Shown here: one piece after another, positions 22,055 through 32,742 of the stretch | Numbering within the stretch: the stretch's first letter is position 1 | How the letters are laid out: each line of letters starts with the position of its first letter | Made by a program: the position numbers and the translations under genes | The notes under the pieces: generated by a model | What the model was told of the DNA's origin: nothing | The model's database searches: none | What the model saw: only the letters and a program-made list of their open reading frames with translations | NCBI GenBank assembly: GCA_021401465.1 | Contig: JADDMT010000032.1 | Span: 62,001 to 126,000 of the forward strand | Direction of reading: 5' to 3' | From: Teratosphaeria epicoccoides | Lineage: Eukaryota > Ascomycota > Dothideomycetes > Mycosphaerellales > Teratosphaeriaceae | Length of the DNA stretch: 64,000 nt

Positions 22055-22977
22055 CTAGGCCCTGCTGAAGTCTCGGGCGGGCGGTGATTCAGGGCACCTG
22101 AGCATCATATCGTCTGCGGCCAAGCTTCTGCATGCGTACAAACATGTGACCGTCATGAGCGACGCCAGGATCGTGTACCCAGCCGCATCAATGCACAATC
22201 CTATCAGTTCGACCTCTTTCAATCGGCATTGTGTGAAGGCGCTCAATCCGACGAGTACCAGCATCATCAGAACACCTAATATAAGACCGCCACCGAGGAG
22301 TTGTGGCGGCGATGCTGGCAGATCGGACAACAAGTACCGCCATCCCAAACAGGAGCCGCCAGCAAAGCTCGTAACCAGGAAAGCTCCAGCGAAGAGAACC
22401 ATGCCTTGAACGGCACATCTGACGCCTGGGACAATCTCCACAACATCGTCGTGCACCTTCCTGAGCACTGATCCTTCGCTTTCGCCAGGTTGCAAGCCGA
22501 GCGATAGAATGGTCCATCTCCACAAAGGCTGCAGAATGCCAATTGCAAGCAACACCAAGGTTCGGCCAGATTCTGAGCTCGCCAGGACAAGCAAAGCTTG
22601 CAAGGGCGCCCGCCACCAGAGCGCTTCGTGCATCATGGCCGGGTCCAATGTATACCGCGAGAGCTGCGAATTCACGACCGCCAGGGCCGTCCGCACGATC
22701 TCGGCCTTCCGCGACGTCCGCTGTGTGCGGGCGCTGATGAAGGGGCGGAGAGCCGCTCAGGCGTGAGAGCGTCTCCTACGTCCTTCTCGCGAGGAGTGTC
22801 CTGCGCGGCTGGTGTCTCGACAGGCCGTGGAAGTCGCGACTGGACGTTTCGGCGTCGAACCTTGTGTGTGCCGAAGGCTATCACGAGCGAAACAGGTAGG
22901 ATTGCAGCCGGCACTCTGACGTCGCGGATTAGAGAGAAATGAGGCCAGTTCTCGCACTGTAGATTGGTAGTCTCCAT
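22055..22977 (-). CDS. Unrecognised multi-pass membrane protein
   Basis: About 287 aa from two exons, 22780-22977 and 22055-22720. They are separated by a 59-nt intron (GTAGGA...CACACAG) that joins two different frames in phase. Hydrophobic segments in order: VPAAILPVSLVIAFG near residue 25; then, after a basic Pro-rich loop, LQALLVLASSESGRTLVLLAIGIL; GMVLFAGAFLVTSFAGG; LLGGGLILGVLMMLVLVGL; and IGLCIDAAGYTILASLMTVTCL. This suggests five to six membrane helices. I do not recognise the family. The first ATG at 22977 is chosen because the preceding frame gives no matching sequence; an extra 5' exon with a hydrophobic stretch (near 23030) is possible. Confidence 0.6.
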
Positions 22978-23466
22978 GTTGTACTGCTGCCAAGGCGACG
23001 GTCAACGATGTTGAGGTCCAAATGGCGAGTTGAAGCATAGAGCGATGTGATTCTGTGGTCAACATCGTTTAAAGATCCTGCCGCGGAGTGCGGCACTTCT
23101 ATGCAATCTTAACTTTGAAGATGAAAAATCGCGGTCGGCGCCACCCAAAGTACGCACTTATCAACCTGGAGTCCCATCAGTCGCGGCCAAACCGCCAGGT
23201 CCTGTAAGCCATCAAGATGGTGCAGACGGACTCTTGCTGTGCTATGTATCGCGGCTGTTGGCGCAGTACATATCAGTCGTAATTACATCGCACATTCGTT
23301 TGCACTAGCGCATTCGTCTCCCATACTCCTCGCGTGCATAAATACGCCCCTGCCATATTTTTCAAATGCCACACGCTATGCAAAAGTCCACCAGCTATTA
23401 ACAAGGAGAGTCGTTTCCACGTTCACCATATGTACAACCATCGGCCATGAAACCTCGTCGATTCAC

Positions 23467-25131
23467 CTATAGAAGAGCAGCGGCCATACCGACAGCTCCA
23501 CCAACCACAGCTGCAATCTCGCCCACAAATCGTGCAGTCGGTGCAGCACCGCCGGATTGCAGACCCGGAGTTGCTTTCGTGCTCGTGCCCGCTGCACTTT
23601 CAGCGTTCGTAGAAGTGGCAGCAGCACCGCCTCCGACAACCTCGAACGAAGTGATCGTTGACAACGCACCATTGGAGAGATGCGTCGTTTGCAACACCAG
23701 CTGGCTGACGGCTCCACCTCCGGGAGTGTACGTAAAGGTGACCGTCTTGCCTTTGGCATCCGTGGTCGTGACAAGCTGGCCGGCTGCGCTGCCAGAAAGG
23801 ACAATCGTTTGGCCATATTGATCCGTAGTTGTGTAGCCGGACAAGGAATCTCGCGAGGAGCTGGATACGGGCGCATTAGTGGCGCCTGCAGCCGCCTTCG
23901 AGGTGACAATGCTGCCACCACTGGCGACTTCCACGCTAGCCAGCAGAGAGGTTGCCGTGACGGTTTGACCCTGGACATTGGTGCTCTCGACGATAGCCGC
24001 CGGGACGCGAGTCGATGTCGTGTACGTGCTGCCTTGTACGTTTGTGGTTGTATACTGAACCTCGGCGCTCGTGGGCGCAGAGGAAGCGAAGGCGTTGGTG
24101 GTGTATACTTCGACGCTATCCGCTGCGTCTGTAGAGGAGACCACAACGGGCACGAGCACTCCGGTTTCCGTGGACGGTGACGCCGCGATGGTCAGGTCCG
24201 CGACCTCTGTAGTCGTGCCGACGCTTCCGTCGGCATTTGTCGTTGTGACTGCTACAGTCGTGCCACCTGTGAATGATGAGCTTTGCCCCGAGTTTGCAGT
24301 AGAAGCAGCGCTGGAGACCACTGAGCCATCAGAAGCAGTCGAGACAATGACGACAGAGGTGCCGCCTGCAGGACTACTCGCGCTATTGGCCTGTGACGGA
24401 TCACGCGCTCCAGTCGTGATCTGGCTATCGCTCGCAGTGCTGGCAGTCGCGGCCCCTGTCGTTTGACTGCTGCTTCCGACCGAGGCAGTCGTGGGAGAGG
24501 GAGTCTGACCTTCAGTGCTGGATCCCTGAGGGCTGGAAGTGGATTGGGCAGCAGTAGTCTGTACAATGCTGGTCTGAGACGTGACGACGACTGTCGTCGA
24601 GGCACCATTGCCTTCTGTCGTCGACGAAACGATGACAGTTGTGGACGGGGTAGTAGTACTGTGGTCCTGGGTGGTACTCTGCGCGTCACTAGTCGACTGA
24701 CCTTGAGAAGTGGTCACTTGCTTGGTCTCCGTAGTCAAACTCACAGACGTCGTGCTCTGGTCGGTTACGATCACTGGCGTCGTCGTCGTCGTCGTTTCCA
24801 CATCTGTCGTACTGTTGTTGTTCTGTCGCCTTTTCAGGTATTCCCTGACAGCAGCCTCTTGGAAGGCAATGTCCACCAATCTCGTCGCGAGCTCCGGATC
24901 CTCGTTGTGCACTGCTTCCATACCTTGTGGTGCATCTTCAAACACACCATCCCGGTACTTCGGCTCCACATGATCGTGCAGCACAGCCTCCAACGAGTCT
25001 CTCGGCAGCTCTTGGACCATTTGATGGAAATTTTGCACGTCCAGATTTCTTCTGCTCTCCTCTGGCTGATGTTGAGCGAACGCTGCAGCCAGAGGCAGCG
25101 CCAACACCAGGAGCGATCGAATCGACGGCAT
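23467..25131 (-). CDS. GPI-anchored Ser/Thr-rich mucin-like cell-surface protein
   Basis: Single-exon 554-aa secreted protein. Residues 1-19 form a signal peptide (MPSIRSLLVLALPLAAAFA). A globular, charged N-terminal part of about 85 residues follows and ends in KRRQ, a likely Kex2 site near residue 103. About 400 residues of Thr/Ser-rich low-complexity sequence come next (TTTTTTPVIVTDQSTTSVSL and similar, with recurrent YTTT and STVxTT motifs), expected to be heavily O-mannosylated. The C-terminus has a small-residue stretch (LQSGGAAP) and a hydrophobic tail (EIAAVVGGAVGMAAALL), the typical GPI-attachment signal. It probably resides in the cell wall or plasma membrane. Antisense open frames over it are products of codon bias. 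Confidence 0.88.
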   Translation of the reverse strand: MPSIRSLLVLALPLAAAFAQHQPEESRRNLDVQNFHQMVQELPRDSLEAVLHDHVEPKYRDGVFEDAPQGMEAVHNEDPELATRLVDIAFQEAAVREYLKRRQNNNSTTDVETTTTTTPVIVTDQSTTSVSLTTETKQVTTSQGQSTSDAQSTTQDHSTTTPSTTVIVSSTTEGNGASTTVVVTSQTSIVQTTAAQSTSSPQGSSTEGQTPSPTTASVGSSSQTTGAATASTASDSQITTGARDPSQANSASSPAGGTSVVIVSTASDGSVVSSAASTANSGQSSSFTGGTTVAVTTTNADGSVGTTTEVADLTIAASPSTETGVLVPVVVSSTDAADSVEVYTTNAFASSAPTSAEVQYTTTNVQGSTYTTSTRVPAAIVESTNVQGQTVTATSLLASVEVASGGSIVTSKAAAGATNAPVSSSSRDSLSGYTTTDQYGQTIVLSGSAAGQLVTTTDAKGKTVTFTYTPGGGAVSQLVLQTTHLSNGALSTITSFEVVGGGAAATSTNAESAAGTSTKATPGLQSGGAAPTARFVGEIAAVVGGAVGMAAALL

Positions 25132-27164
25132 CCTTCAGGTTCTAATGCTGCTGTCCGGCAGCAAGACGGCTAATAATGCAAAACAGGTGGGGATTATTAA
25201 ATTATTGATCGTCTTCTGACATTACTATGATATATTAGCATTGTGCGTGAATGAAAGACGAAGGACCCAGACACGCATCGTGTGGCATTGACGCGCCGTT
25301 GAGTTCTCACCTCTCCAATAATCGTCAACGTGGCTGACGCTGTCTCGGAAAACCGGATTCACACCTCTGCACCACCGCTAGAAATGCTCCCGAAGCTTCG
25401 TCTATCGCTTCGTAATAACACTCTCCCTTCGACACCGCTTCCCTTCCAGGAACAATCCAAGAGATGTACCAACGAAAGTGAGGTGATGAGCAAGAAGCAA
25501 CCAACATCGGCGACATCCCCAACGCGTGCTGTACACGCCCCACCGGGAAGTGGATTAGCCAGCAAGTGGATACCAAACCTACTTGGCGAACTCCGAAAGA
25601 ATGAATATACTGTACATCCATCCACTCTGCAGAAGGACGGCGCGGTGGAAGTGACGGTCAGCTTTTCAGCTGCTATGCATCTACATCTCCATATTCCAGG
25701 CATAGACTTTGCTTCTTATTATGATTTTACGCGTATGTGCAGGCTGCAACACCCGAAACTGCTGATGCGAGCGTGTGGGAGGCAAGCAAGCAGCGGGAGC
25801 AGTGGAGCACCATTGCCCCGGAACGGTAAGGTAAGCACGACCCCTGCCGTGTGGGCCGCCACTGTCGTCACTTTCCCCAAGCGGCATCTCTGGAACACCC
25901 ACCAAGAGTACATACCACCACGCGCAGTGTCATCCGTAGCGATTCAAGCATTGTCGAGGCGGACAGAAGCTTCAATCTGGTCACTGCTCTGCGATGTGCA
26001 GCTCCACGGCTCTCCGGCCCGCAGCTCCACGTCCGCACACGCACTGCAGTCTGCAGGTCGCCACTTCATGCCGACAGAGCCAGACCTGCATGATTCGCGT
26101 CGGCACATCCGCCACACAGACTGCCGTCCCCTGATGTGCTAGCCTGCTGTGATAGATCCCTGTAGCCCGCGGCGACATGCTCACTCACACCCACGCAGCT
26201 CGTCCGAGTCTACAACAGCCACGGATTTGGAGATCAGACATTGCGAGACGGTGACAAAATATCTCCAAGGCGACTACGTGCGCCACGGCAACGAACGCCA
26301 CTCGCAATCCGGCTCTTTCGACCCCCCCCCCCCCCCCCCCTTTCCAGCACAGCATGGACCAAAAAGGCCAAACCTCCAGCCACAAACCTCCCGTGAAGCT
26401 TGACCAGAGTGCCATGGCATGCATGACATTGGCGCTCGCCCATTTGTTCAGAATTCCGCTTCCGCGTGTCCACCTCAACGGATTCATGTTCCGTCACGTG
26501 TGTAAAAGCCACCCGTCAGCGCAACCGAATTGAATGACCCACCGCAGCCCGTGCCTCCCGTTCATCCATTCCCTACTACTAGTCTTGTCCGCGAGAGACT
26601 TGCTCGAATAGTGCTGCAAGTAAGGAGGACATGTTCGAAAAAGAAAAAGAAAGCGGAGGGTACATGTGTACATGTATGCCTGACTACACACGCCATTCAT
26701 GCATCTTCCTCCCAATCCTCCATACTTCAACAAACACATCGCTGCATCCACTATGGCCAACCCGCCTTACCCAGTCTCATCCCATGGGAACATCATCAAC
26801 GTAAAGTCGCGCGCAGGAGACACGAACACGGCCTCTGTTATTTCTACATTCCATTCTGAAGCGCAACCTCGACTTCCCGCCGTGCTACCAATAAGCTCGC
26901 CATCAGATCCTTACTACAAACAACTTCGCCTTCCACATCCCACCGCTTTCAATCACATTTGCAAGCACTGATAGCTCGCCTCCCACGACCCCTCCCCAAC
27001 TCTGGCCCTACGACAACCCGTGCATGTCCAAACTCCCGGGCCACGGACTGCCGAGACCTAGCCTGCGTGCCGTGGTAATCCTGAAAAGGCTGCGGGGATG
27101 TCCCGTTCTTTCATCCCAAGGTCCCATACTACTGACTACAATGACATGCGAAGGTTCTTCACCT
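25132..27164. other. Intergenic with simple repeats; no convincing gene
   Basis: A plus-strand open frame (25330-26142) begins at GTG and has an internal ATG at about 25384. It lacks introns, domains or biased composition, so it is not called. A run of 19 C residues is at 26322-26340. The right part (26400-27160) has only short frames and includes the 3' flank of the RhoGAP gene. Confidence 0.4.
26322..26340. repeat. Homopolymer C19
   Basis: An uninterrupted run of 19 cytosines followed by TTTCC. Such runs are unstable and prone to sequencing error, so the exact length is uncertain. Confidence 0.9.
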
Positions 27165-30049
27165 CTAAACCTCACGAGCTTCTGTACTCTTTCGTACCGC
27201 AGCCGCTGCGGCGGCCGTAGCTCCGTTGGTGGATATGGCACTCTGCTCGGCCACTGGTGCGTTCGGACCACCAGGAACGACAGGCGCAGGAGCTGGCTCG
27301 CCAAGAATTGCTGAAGTGGACGCAGGCGCAGGCGCAGGCGATGTCTGCTGCTGAACTGGTGTATTCGTGTGTCCCGCTCCAACACCCGCCTCCTGAACTG
27401 CACTCTGCGTCGAACCTTGCGACGCGATTCTTGCCTGCTCAAAGCTCTTCCCTCTGACCGGCAATGCTTCCTGCTGCTGCTGCTGCTGCTGCTGCCGCGG
27501 CGGACTCGGCAAGTCCTGCTTGCTCTCCATACTCTTCTGGCCTCGTTCCGGAGTCTTGCTCCGCTTGGCCTCCTCCTTATCCTTACGCTCCTGGATTTTG
27601 CCTCGGATCCACGACATGGGCCCTTTCTTTTCTCTTTCCGAGTCCGAAAACACCGCATCCGCACCCGAGTTCTGAGCCTGTTGGCTCTGCACTGATGGGA
27701 CTGACGTGCCCGACGCAGGATCTGTTGTACCAGAAGCATGTGACTGCGGTTCCTGGAAGCTTCGCCGGTGCTGAGATGTGCTACCGACGGTCGAACGTGA
27801 AGTCGCTTGATCGTTGAGTGACATGGTGCCGAGAGGGTTGCTCGTGGCAGGAGTAGGCGGCCGATCCAGTTTGTTTTGCGATCTTGAAAAACGCCAACGA
27901 TGTCGCTTCTTCTCCCTTTCCGACTCGTTAGTATCTGGATGCGCGCCCTCGTCGCCGCCAAAATCTGCATCAGAGAAGTCGGTTGAGTGGAAGGAATGCG
28001 TCGGCGACGCCGTCGGTCTCAGCGTGGTATCCGTCTGCGGTCGCTGAGGTGTGACCTGAGCCGCTGTGCCTGGAGATGTCACATGATTTGCCTGCTCGAG
28101 AGCTTGCTCAAGGCTTCGATTGATCTCTGCAGGGAGTGGCTTCGCAGTCGCGCCGGAGATCATCGGCGACTTCGGGGTGTGCTCGTTCTCACCCTCATGC
28201 AAAGATTGACTTGAAGACTGTGCGCTCGACAAGGCTGATCCAGGTATGCGCTTCTTCTGCAATTTGTTTGGCTTCCTGCGTTCTGGTCCTTCCGAGTCGC
28301 TGGTAGGTGATGGCTTCAGAATGCCAAGGAAACTGCGGGAGGGGCCAGAAGATGTGTTTGAGTATGAACGCTCCGACAGTCGCTCGGATTTGTGATTTGG
28401 GGGAGCAAGTAATGGCGTCGTATCCTTCTTTAGTGTCACGTAGTCACTTCGTACTGCGGAGGATGTCTCACTGGCAATGGGTCCTGCCATTGGCGTCGTG
28501 ACTTCGCTGGAGGATGCGGATGCGAGTTCGGGCGGCTGGACTTGCGGAAAGGCGCCAGCTGTCACGACAGGCGTAGCTTGTGCAGATCCAGTTCTGGGGG
28601 TCATCTCGGCGGCAGAGGCACCTGGGCTCGGCGTCGGAGGATCCGAGTCTTTCTTCTCACGCGGGAATCGGGGTGAATGCTGTGCGCTAGCGCTGCCGCC
28701 CCTGCGCGAAGGCACAGTATTGCTCCTGTGCACTCCGCTTGTCGGTGTCGACGGCTGAGGGCTGCTCGGCGTTATGAGCGGTGTATGGCCGCCGTCAGAT
28801 CGCTTGCTGTGCTTGCTTGAGACAGATACATTTCTCCTAATGTTACCAAATCTGCGCACACTTTCCGCGCCAGCGCTTGCATTAGAAGCTGACCTCCCAA
28901 TGGTCGTCTTCGACCTGCCCGGAGGCGTAGATGGTGGCTTGGCTTGCGCGCCACTTTGCATGTCCCACACTGTTTCTGGATCGGCAGCTGTTCCTTGCAT
29001 TCCAATAAGGAAGCTGTCCTGATTCTCGATCAAGAAGATCAAGACATCCTGACTGAGGCGGTACTCCTGAGGTGCCATATCGTGCTGAGGATGGCTCAAG
29101 ATACCAGGCTGAAAGATCGCAGCAAGATTGGGCGTAGTCATCTTGTTGAGATCAGATTTGCTTGCAAAGACGGCCAGTAGATCCAAGATATATAGCAAAA
29201 GCTGGCGGTTCAAAGGCGGCAGTCCGGTGATGAGGCTCTGATACGACTTGATGGCAGTTTCCTGATCGAAGTGTCCGACACTGGGGCTTTGTGCCTCTAT
29301 GGAGCCTACTGCCTGAGCTTGGTGATTTCGCAAAGGCCCACGAAAGCTTTCATAGGACTCGAGGGGGATGATGGGCTCCGGCAGTTGATTGAAGTAGCGC
29401 CGAAGGATGTTGGCGGCATCGTGCACTGTGTATCCGGTCCAGTCCAAGCCCTTGCCGTACCTGTCAGGTGAGTCGAATGCGGCCTTGAGCTCCTTTATCC
29501 GCTTTTCGCTCCCGGCCAGGCGGAATATGCCTTCCACGTCGGTCGCTGCTTCCTGGTCAGCGAGCCTGCACATATGTACGCTGGAATTGTCAGGCCGCAC
29601 CTTTCTCCTTCAAGTACACTCCGCATTTGGCAACAACGATTGGGACATAGCCATAGATGTAGCTCTGGCCTTCGTCATTGAACAGAGAGATGGCGACATT
29701 GGCGTATCTGATCGATTGCTGTAGAGGCACACCAAAGATGCCATGTGGAGCTGTGCACGCAGAGCTGTCAGAGACTGCGCAAACCACTTGGGTCCAAGCC
29801 ACACATCCGCTGCGTGTCAAGCGCACGTCCTTCCCGTTTGCGCACATGCCCTCTTGACCCTCTCTGGATGGTTGTAGACGCACCTTGCTGTTGGTCCTGA
29901 GGCTTCTTCTCGGTCCGCTTGAAACTCTTCCACCAGCCCGCCAGATCCTTCTTCTGCTGCTGACTCTCACTTCCCACGGCCGTCGCAATTGGCGCCGGCC
30001 TGGGACCTCCCACGCCGACCTGGGCGGTGGATGGACCACTGTTTGCCAT
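27165..30049 (-). CDS. Rho GTPase-activating protein, Sac7-like
   Basis: Cytoplasmic negative regulator of Rho GTPases, about 907 aa. Exons: 29884-30049, 29601-29774 and 27165-29548, with introns of 109 and 52 nt. The second junction restores YLKEKAATDVEGIFRLAG. The N-terminus (MANSGPSTAQ, AGWWKSFKR) leads into the RhoGAP domain at about residues 60-265. Landmarks are GIFGVPLQQSIRYANVAI, VPIVVAKCGVYLKE, GIFRLAGSEKRIKELK (Arg of IFRLAG is the catalytic finger), LPEPIIPLE and LDLLAVFASKSDLNKMT with NLAAIFQPGIL. The following 600 residues are disordered, Ser/Pro-rich and basic, with a polyglutamine tract (CTG/CAG run at 27471-27494) and an Ala run near the end. In Sac7-type proteins this domain acts on Rho1 in cell-wall and actin control. 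The first 3' splice site (29774) was chosen by phase. Confidence 0.9.
27471..27494. repeat. CTG/CAG triplet run in RhoGAP coding sequence
   Basis: Eight CTG units on the plus strand, encoding a polyglutamine tract in the disordered C-terminal half of the RhoGAP protein on the minus strand. Confidence 0.9.
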
Positions 30050-30385
30050 GGCTAAGGTGAACTTGTATGAAAGAGCTTCAGCAGCTGGTCTCACGCGCGC
30101 CACGCTCAATGCATCAAGTCTGAAGCTCGGAAGTGGCCGTACACACGGGCGGTGTGATAATCGGGCGATGCTGGCGCGGCAACAAGCTCACTCGTGGACT
30201 TCTGCGCGCCTCGTCGTCTTTGCCACCTCGTCGTAGTTGTCGCAGGCAGACAGTCGGGCGTGTGGGAGTCGGCGTCGAGTAGAATCGATAACGCGCGCGC
30301 GAATTCTTCCACGCACGCCGCCCAAACCCGGGACACAATGAATGCGCGACAGCAGGTCGTCGGCGAGAAGGAGAAGAGAGAGAGC

Positions 30386-30426
<41 letters not shown>

Positions 30427-31507
30427 GGAGGGAAGGAGCGAGAGAGAGAGCAAGCAAGCAAGATGATATCAATGGAGTCAGGGAATGATCAACGGCGGGC
30501 GTGAGCCAGGCAAGCCTCCAGTAGATCTGCTGGTGTTGCTCGAATGCGGAGTTGGATGGTGGACGGGAAGGGACATGGGACCACGGACCAGGCGAGGGCG
30601 AGAGCTGGGCTGTTGCAGAATTGCGACCGACGGATCTGCCTGAGCTCGTGCCAAGCAATAAGCTTTCAATCAGTAATGAATGCTGAGAGGCTGATGATGA
30701 GACCCTTGGACCCAGCTAGCCAGACCACATCAGCGACGCATTCTTACTGTTATTTTAACACATCGCGTCCATCAACACGTGCTCCAGACCTGGATGGGAG
30801 TCCCGCGTGAGACAGCAGTAAATCGGCACATGCCACATCAGACGACTGGTATCATGCAGCAGACGCCTCTGCGGACTATCTATGGATGGAGCAGTTCCCC
30901 ATGCAGCAGCAACAGTACGTAGTAGTGCACTGTGTGGCTCTTGTTAAGCGCGTTTCATCTGCTTCAGCCCAACACCAACACCTTGCACTGTCCCGTCGCG
31001 ATTGACTTGGCTGGCACGCCGGTCGTGCTATTTTAATACATGTCATGCACACCATGACGTCTCAGTCACTCTGTCGCTGGACGGCGTGTAGCTGCACACG
31101 GGCGGGGCAAGCCATGCGATGGATGTTTCTGAGGTCGGGTAGGGCAGACGAAGCGACCGCCGAGTCCGACGCCTCATGCACAAGTGACAAGAGCCACTAC
31201 CTTGCGGAGTACCTTCCTGCTAGGAGGTAGGTCTCATCGTAACACCGAATGCATGCTCACTGCACTTGCCGCTAGCACGAATTTGGTGGTGGAAAGGCGG
31301 GCGCTAATCGCGCGGGCCGCGGGAAGAGCCGCGGGAAGATGTCTGATGTCGAGAAGCGTGACAGTTGCTCTCTCAATGTTGTCAACCAACTGTATTTCAC
31401 CTTGGCGATATTGATGAAACACAGTTCACGACTGCGATAGCTGTTGACTCGCCCATCCGACACCGTCAACATCACCAGGCACCAGCTAGGAACTCAACCT
31501 AGCGAAG
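30050..31507. other. Intergenic, divergent promoters of RhoGAP and Tim9
   Basis: About 1.45 kb between divergent starts, with a long purine microsatellite (separate entry). Small frames only; the low-complexity frames at 30100-30660 are translations of the repeat. Confidence 0.5.
30366..30460. repeat. GA-rich purine microsatellite upstream of RhoGAP
   Basis: Nearly pure AG dinucleotide tract with GAAAG and GGAGG interruptions, followed by CAAG repeats. It lies about 320-410 bp upstream of the RhoGAP start and is a polypyrimidine (CT) stretch in the sense direction of that gene, a frequent promoter or leader element in fungi. Confidence 0.85.
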
Positions 31508-31912
31508 ATGGCTGGCATGGGAGGGTAAGAAGACGCCAGAGCTCATACCTACAGCATTCTACCATCTAACGTCCCAGCAGTCTCAACGCCGCCGAGCAGC
31601 GCGAGCTGCAAGGTCGCATGGAGCAAAAGCAAATGAAAGACTTCATGCACGTATGCCAAATCATCAACCCAAAATCCTCAGCCATCACCGTCTTCACACG
31701 CTGACATAAATCAGATGTACTCCAACCTCGTCCAACGCTGCTTCAACGACTGCGTCACCGACTTCTCATCAAAGTCTCTGCAATCGAAGGAGGAAGGCTG
31801 CGTGATGCGATGTGTGGACAAATTCCTGAAGAGCTCGGAGAGGCTTGGCGAGCGGTTCCAGGAGCAGAATGCCGCCATGGCGCAGCAGGGCGGTATGGGT
31901 TTAGGGAGGTAG
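31508..31912 (+). CDS. TIM9: Mitochondrial inner-membrane translocase chaperone Tim9
   Basis: Small Tim chaperone of the intermembrane space that, with Tim10, guides carrier precursors to the TIM22 complex. It has three exons: 31508-31524, 31581-31650 and 31715-31912, giving 94 aa. The first exon is 17 nt. The protein starts MAGMGGLNAAEQRELQGRM and carries the twin CX3C motif: CFNDC and CVMRC separated by DFSSKSLQSKEEG. The arrangement LVQRCFNDCVTDF is diagnostic of Tim9 rather than Tim8, Tim10 or Tim13. Introns are GTAAGA...GCAG and GTATGC...TCAG, and all phases agree. Confidence 0.95.
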
Positions 31913-32742
31913 AGAGGGATTACAACGCAATTTCGGGCGAGGATGTGATGCAGCGGAGAGGCCTTGAGACGAGAGAAGGCGGACCATTTCTCACAGGAAG
32001 GTGAAGCTATATTGACGGAACGTGAAGCACCATCTCGACCTTTGCCAGGCTGGGCAATACGGCGATGAGCAGTAGTCGCATGTGAGCGGGCTGCTTGGCT
32101 GGACAACAATGTTATGCATTGCGCGGGGTTTGCTTTCGCAGTCGGGCAATACGACTCTGGGCGAGAGGCCGAACAGATCAGGCGCATAGGCCAATCTTGT
32201 GTATCACAAGCGAACTTCGCTCAGCATTCTTGGTGGGAGCAACAGCTGTCTCAATGGCAGGGGACCAGATGCACCGGCATGCTCAACCGACCGTCCGTCC
32301 GTCTGGAGTCATGTATAGTGCGCGGACAACAGCTTCTCGGACCAGGCATACGCACGGTCACTGATTGGTCTCAGTCTCCAAATATGAAGGCGAAGTCAGG
32401 TTCAATGTGAACGTATTGAGATTATGTAGCGGCTACGCAGCCGAGAATCTCCTCCAAAGATTGATGTGGGCACGCATCGTCCATTCCAGGAAAGCGCGAC
32501 AGACAGCTCGTCGCATTTGCATCAAAAGGTAGTCAGTCCATGTCACTTCCGCAAGATGTCAGGCCCTATGAACGTATCCAGCCATTCGAATACCAGCTTG
32601 ATATGTATCTCTTCTCTGACTGCGTCTACCACGCGGCTAATGGAAGCGACTCGGGCATAATCGATCCGTTCTACTTACACGTAACAATCTCGCGCATCAC
32701 AGGCGCTGCTGCACTCCTAGCATCAATGAGCGCCGGACCGCA
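31913..32742. other. Intergenic, no supported gene
   Basis: Downstream of Tim9 and of the lysine-rich gene (convergent). Only short open frames without motifs. Confidence 0.45.

Noticed and set aside
25330..26142. 270-codon plus-strand open frame
   Set aside because: Begins at GTG, has no domain, no compositional bias and no splice support, and lies in an intergenic region with a C19 run.
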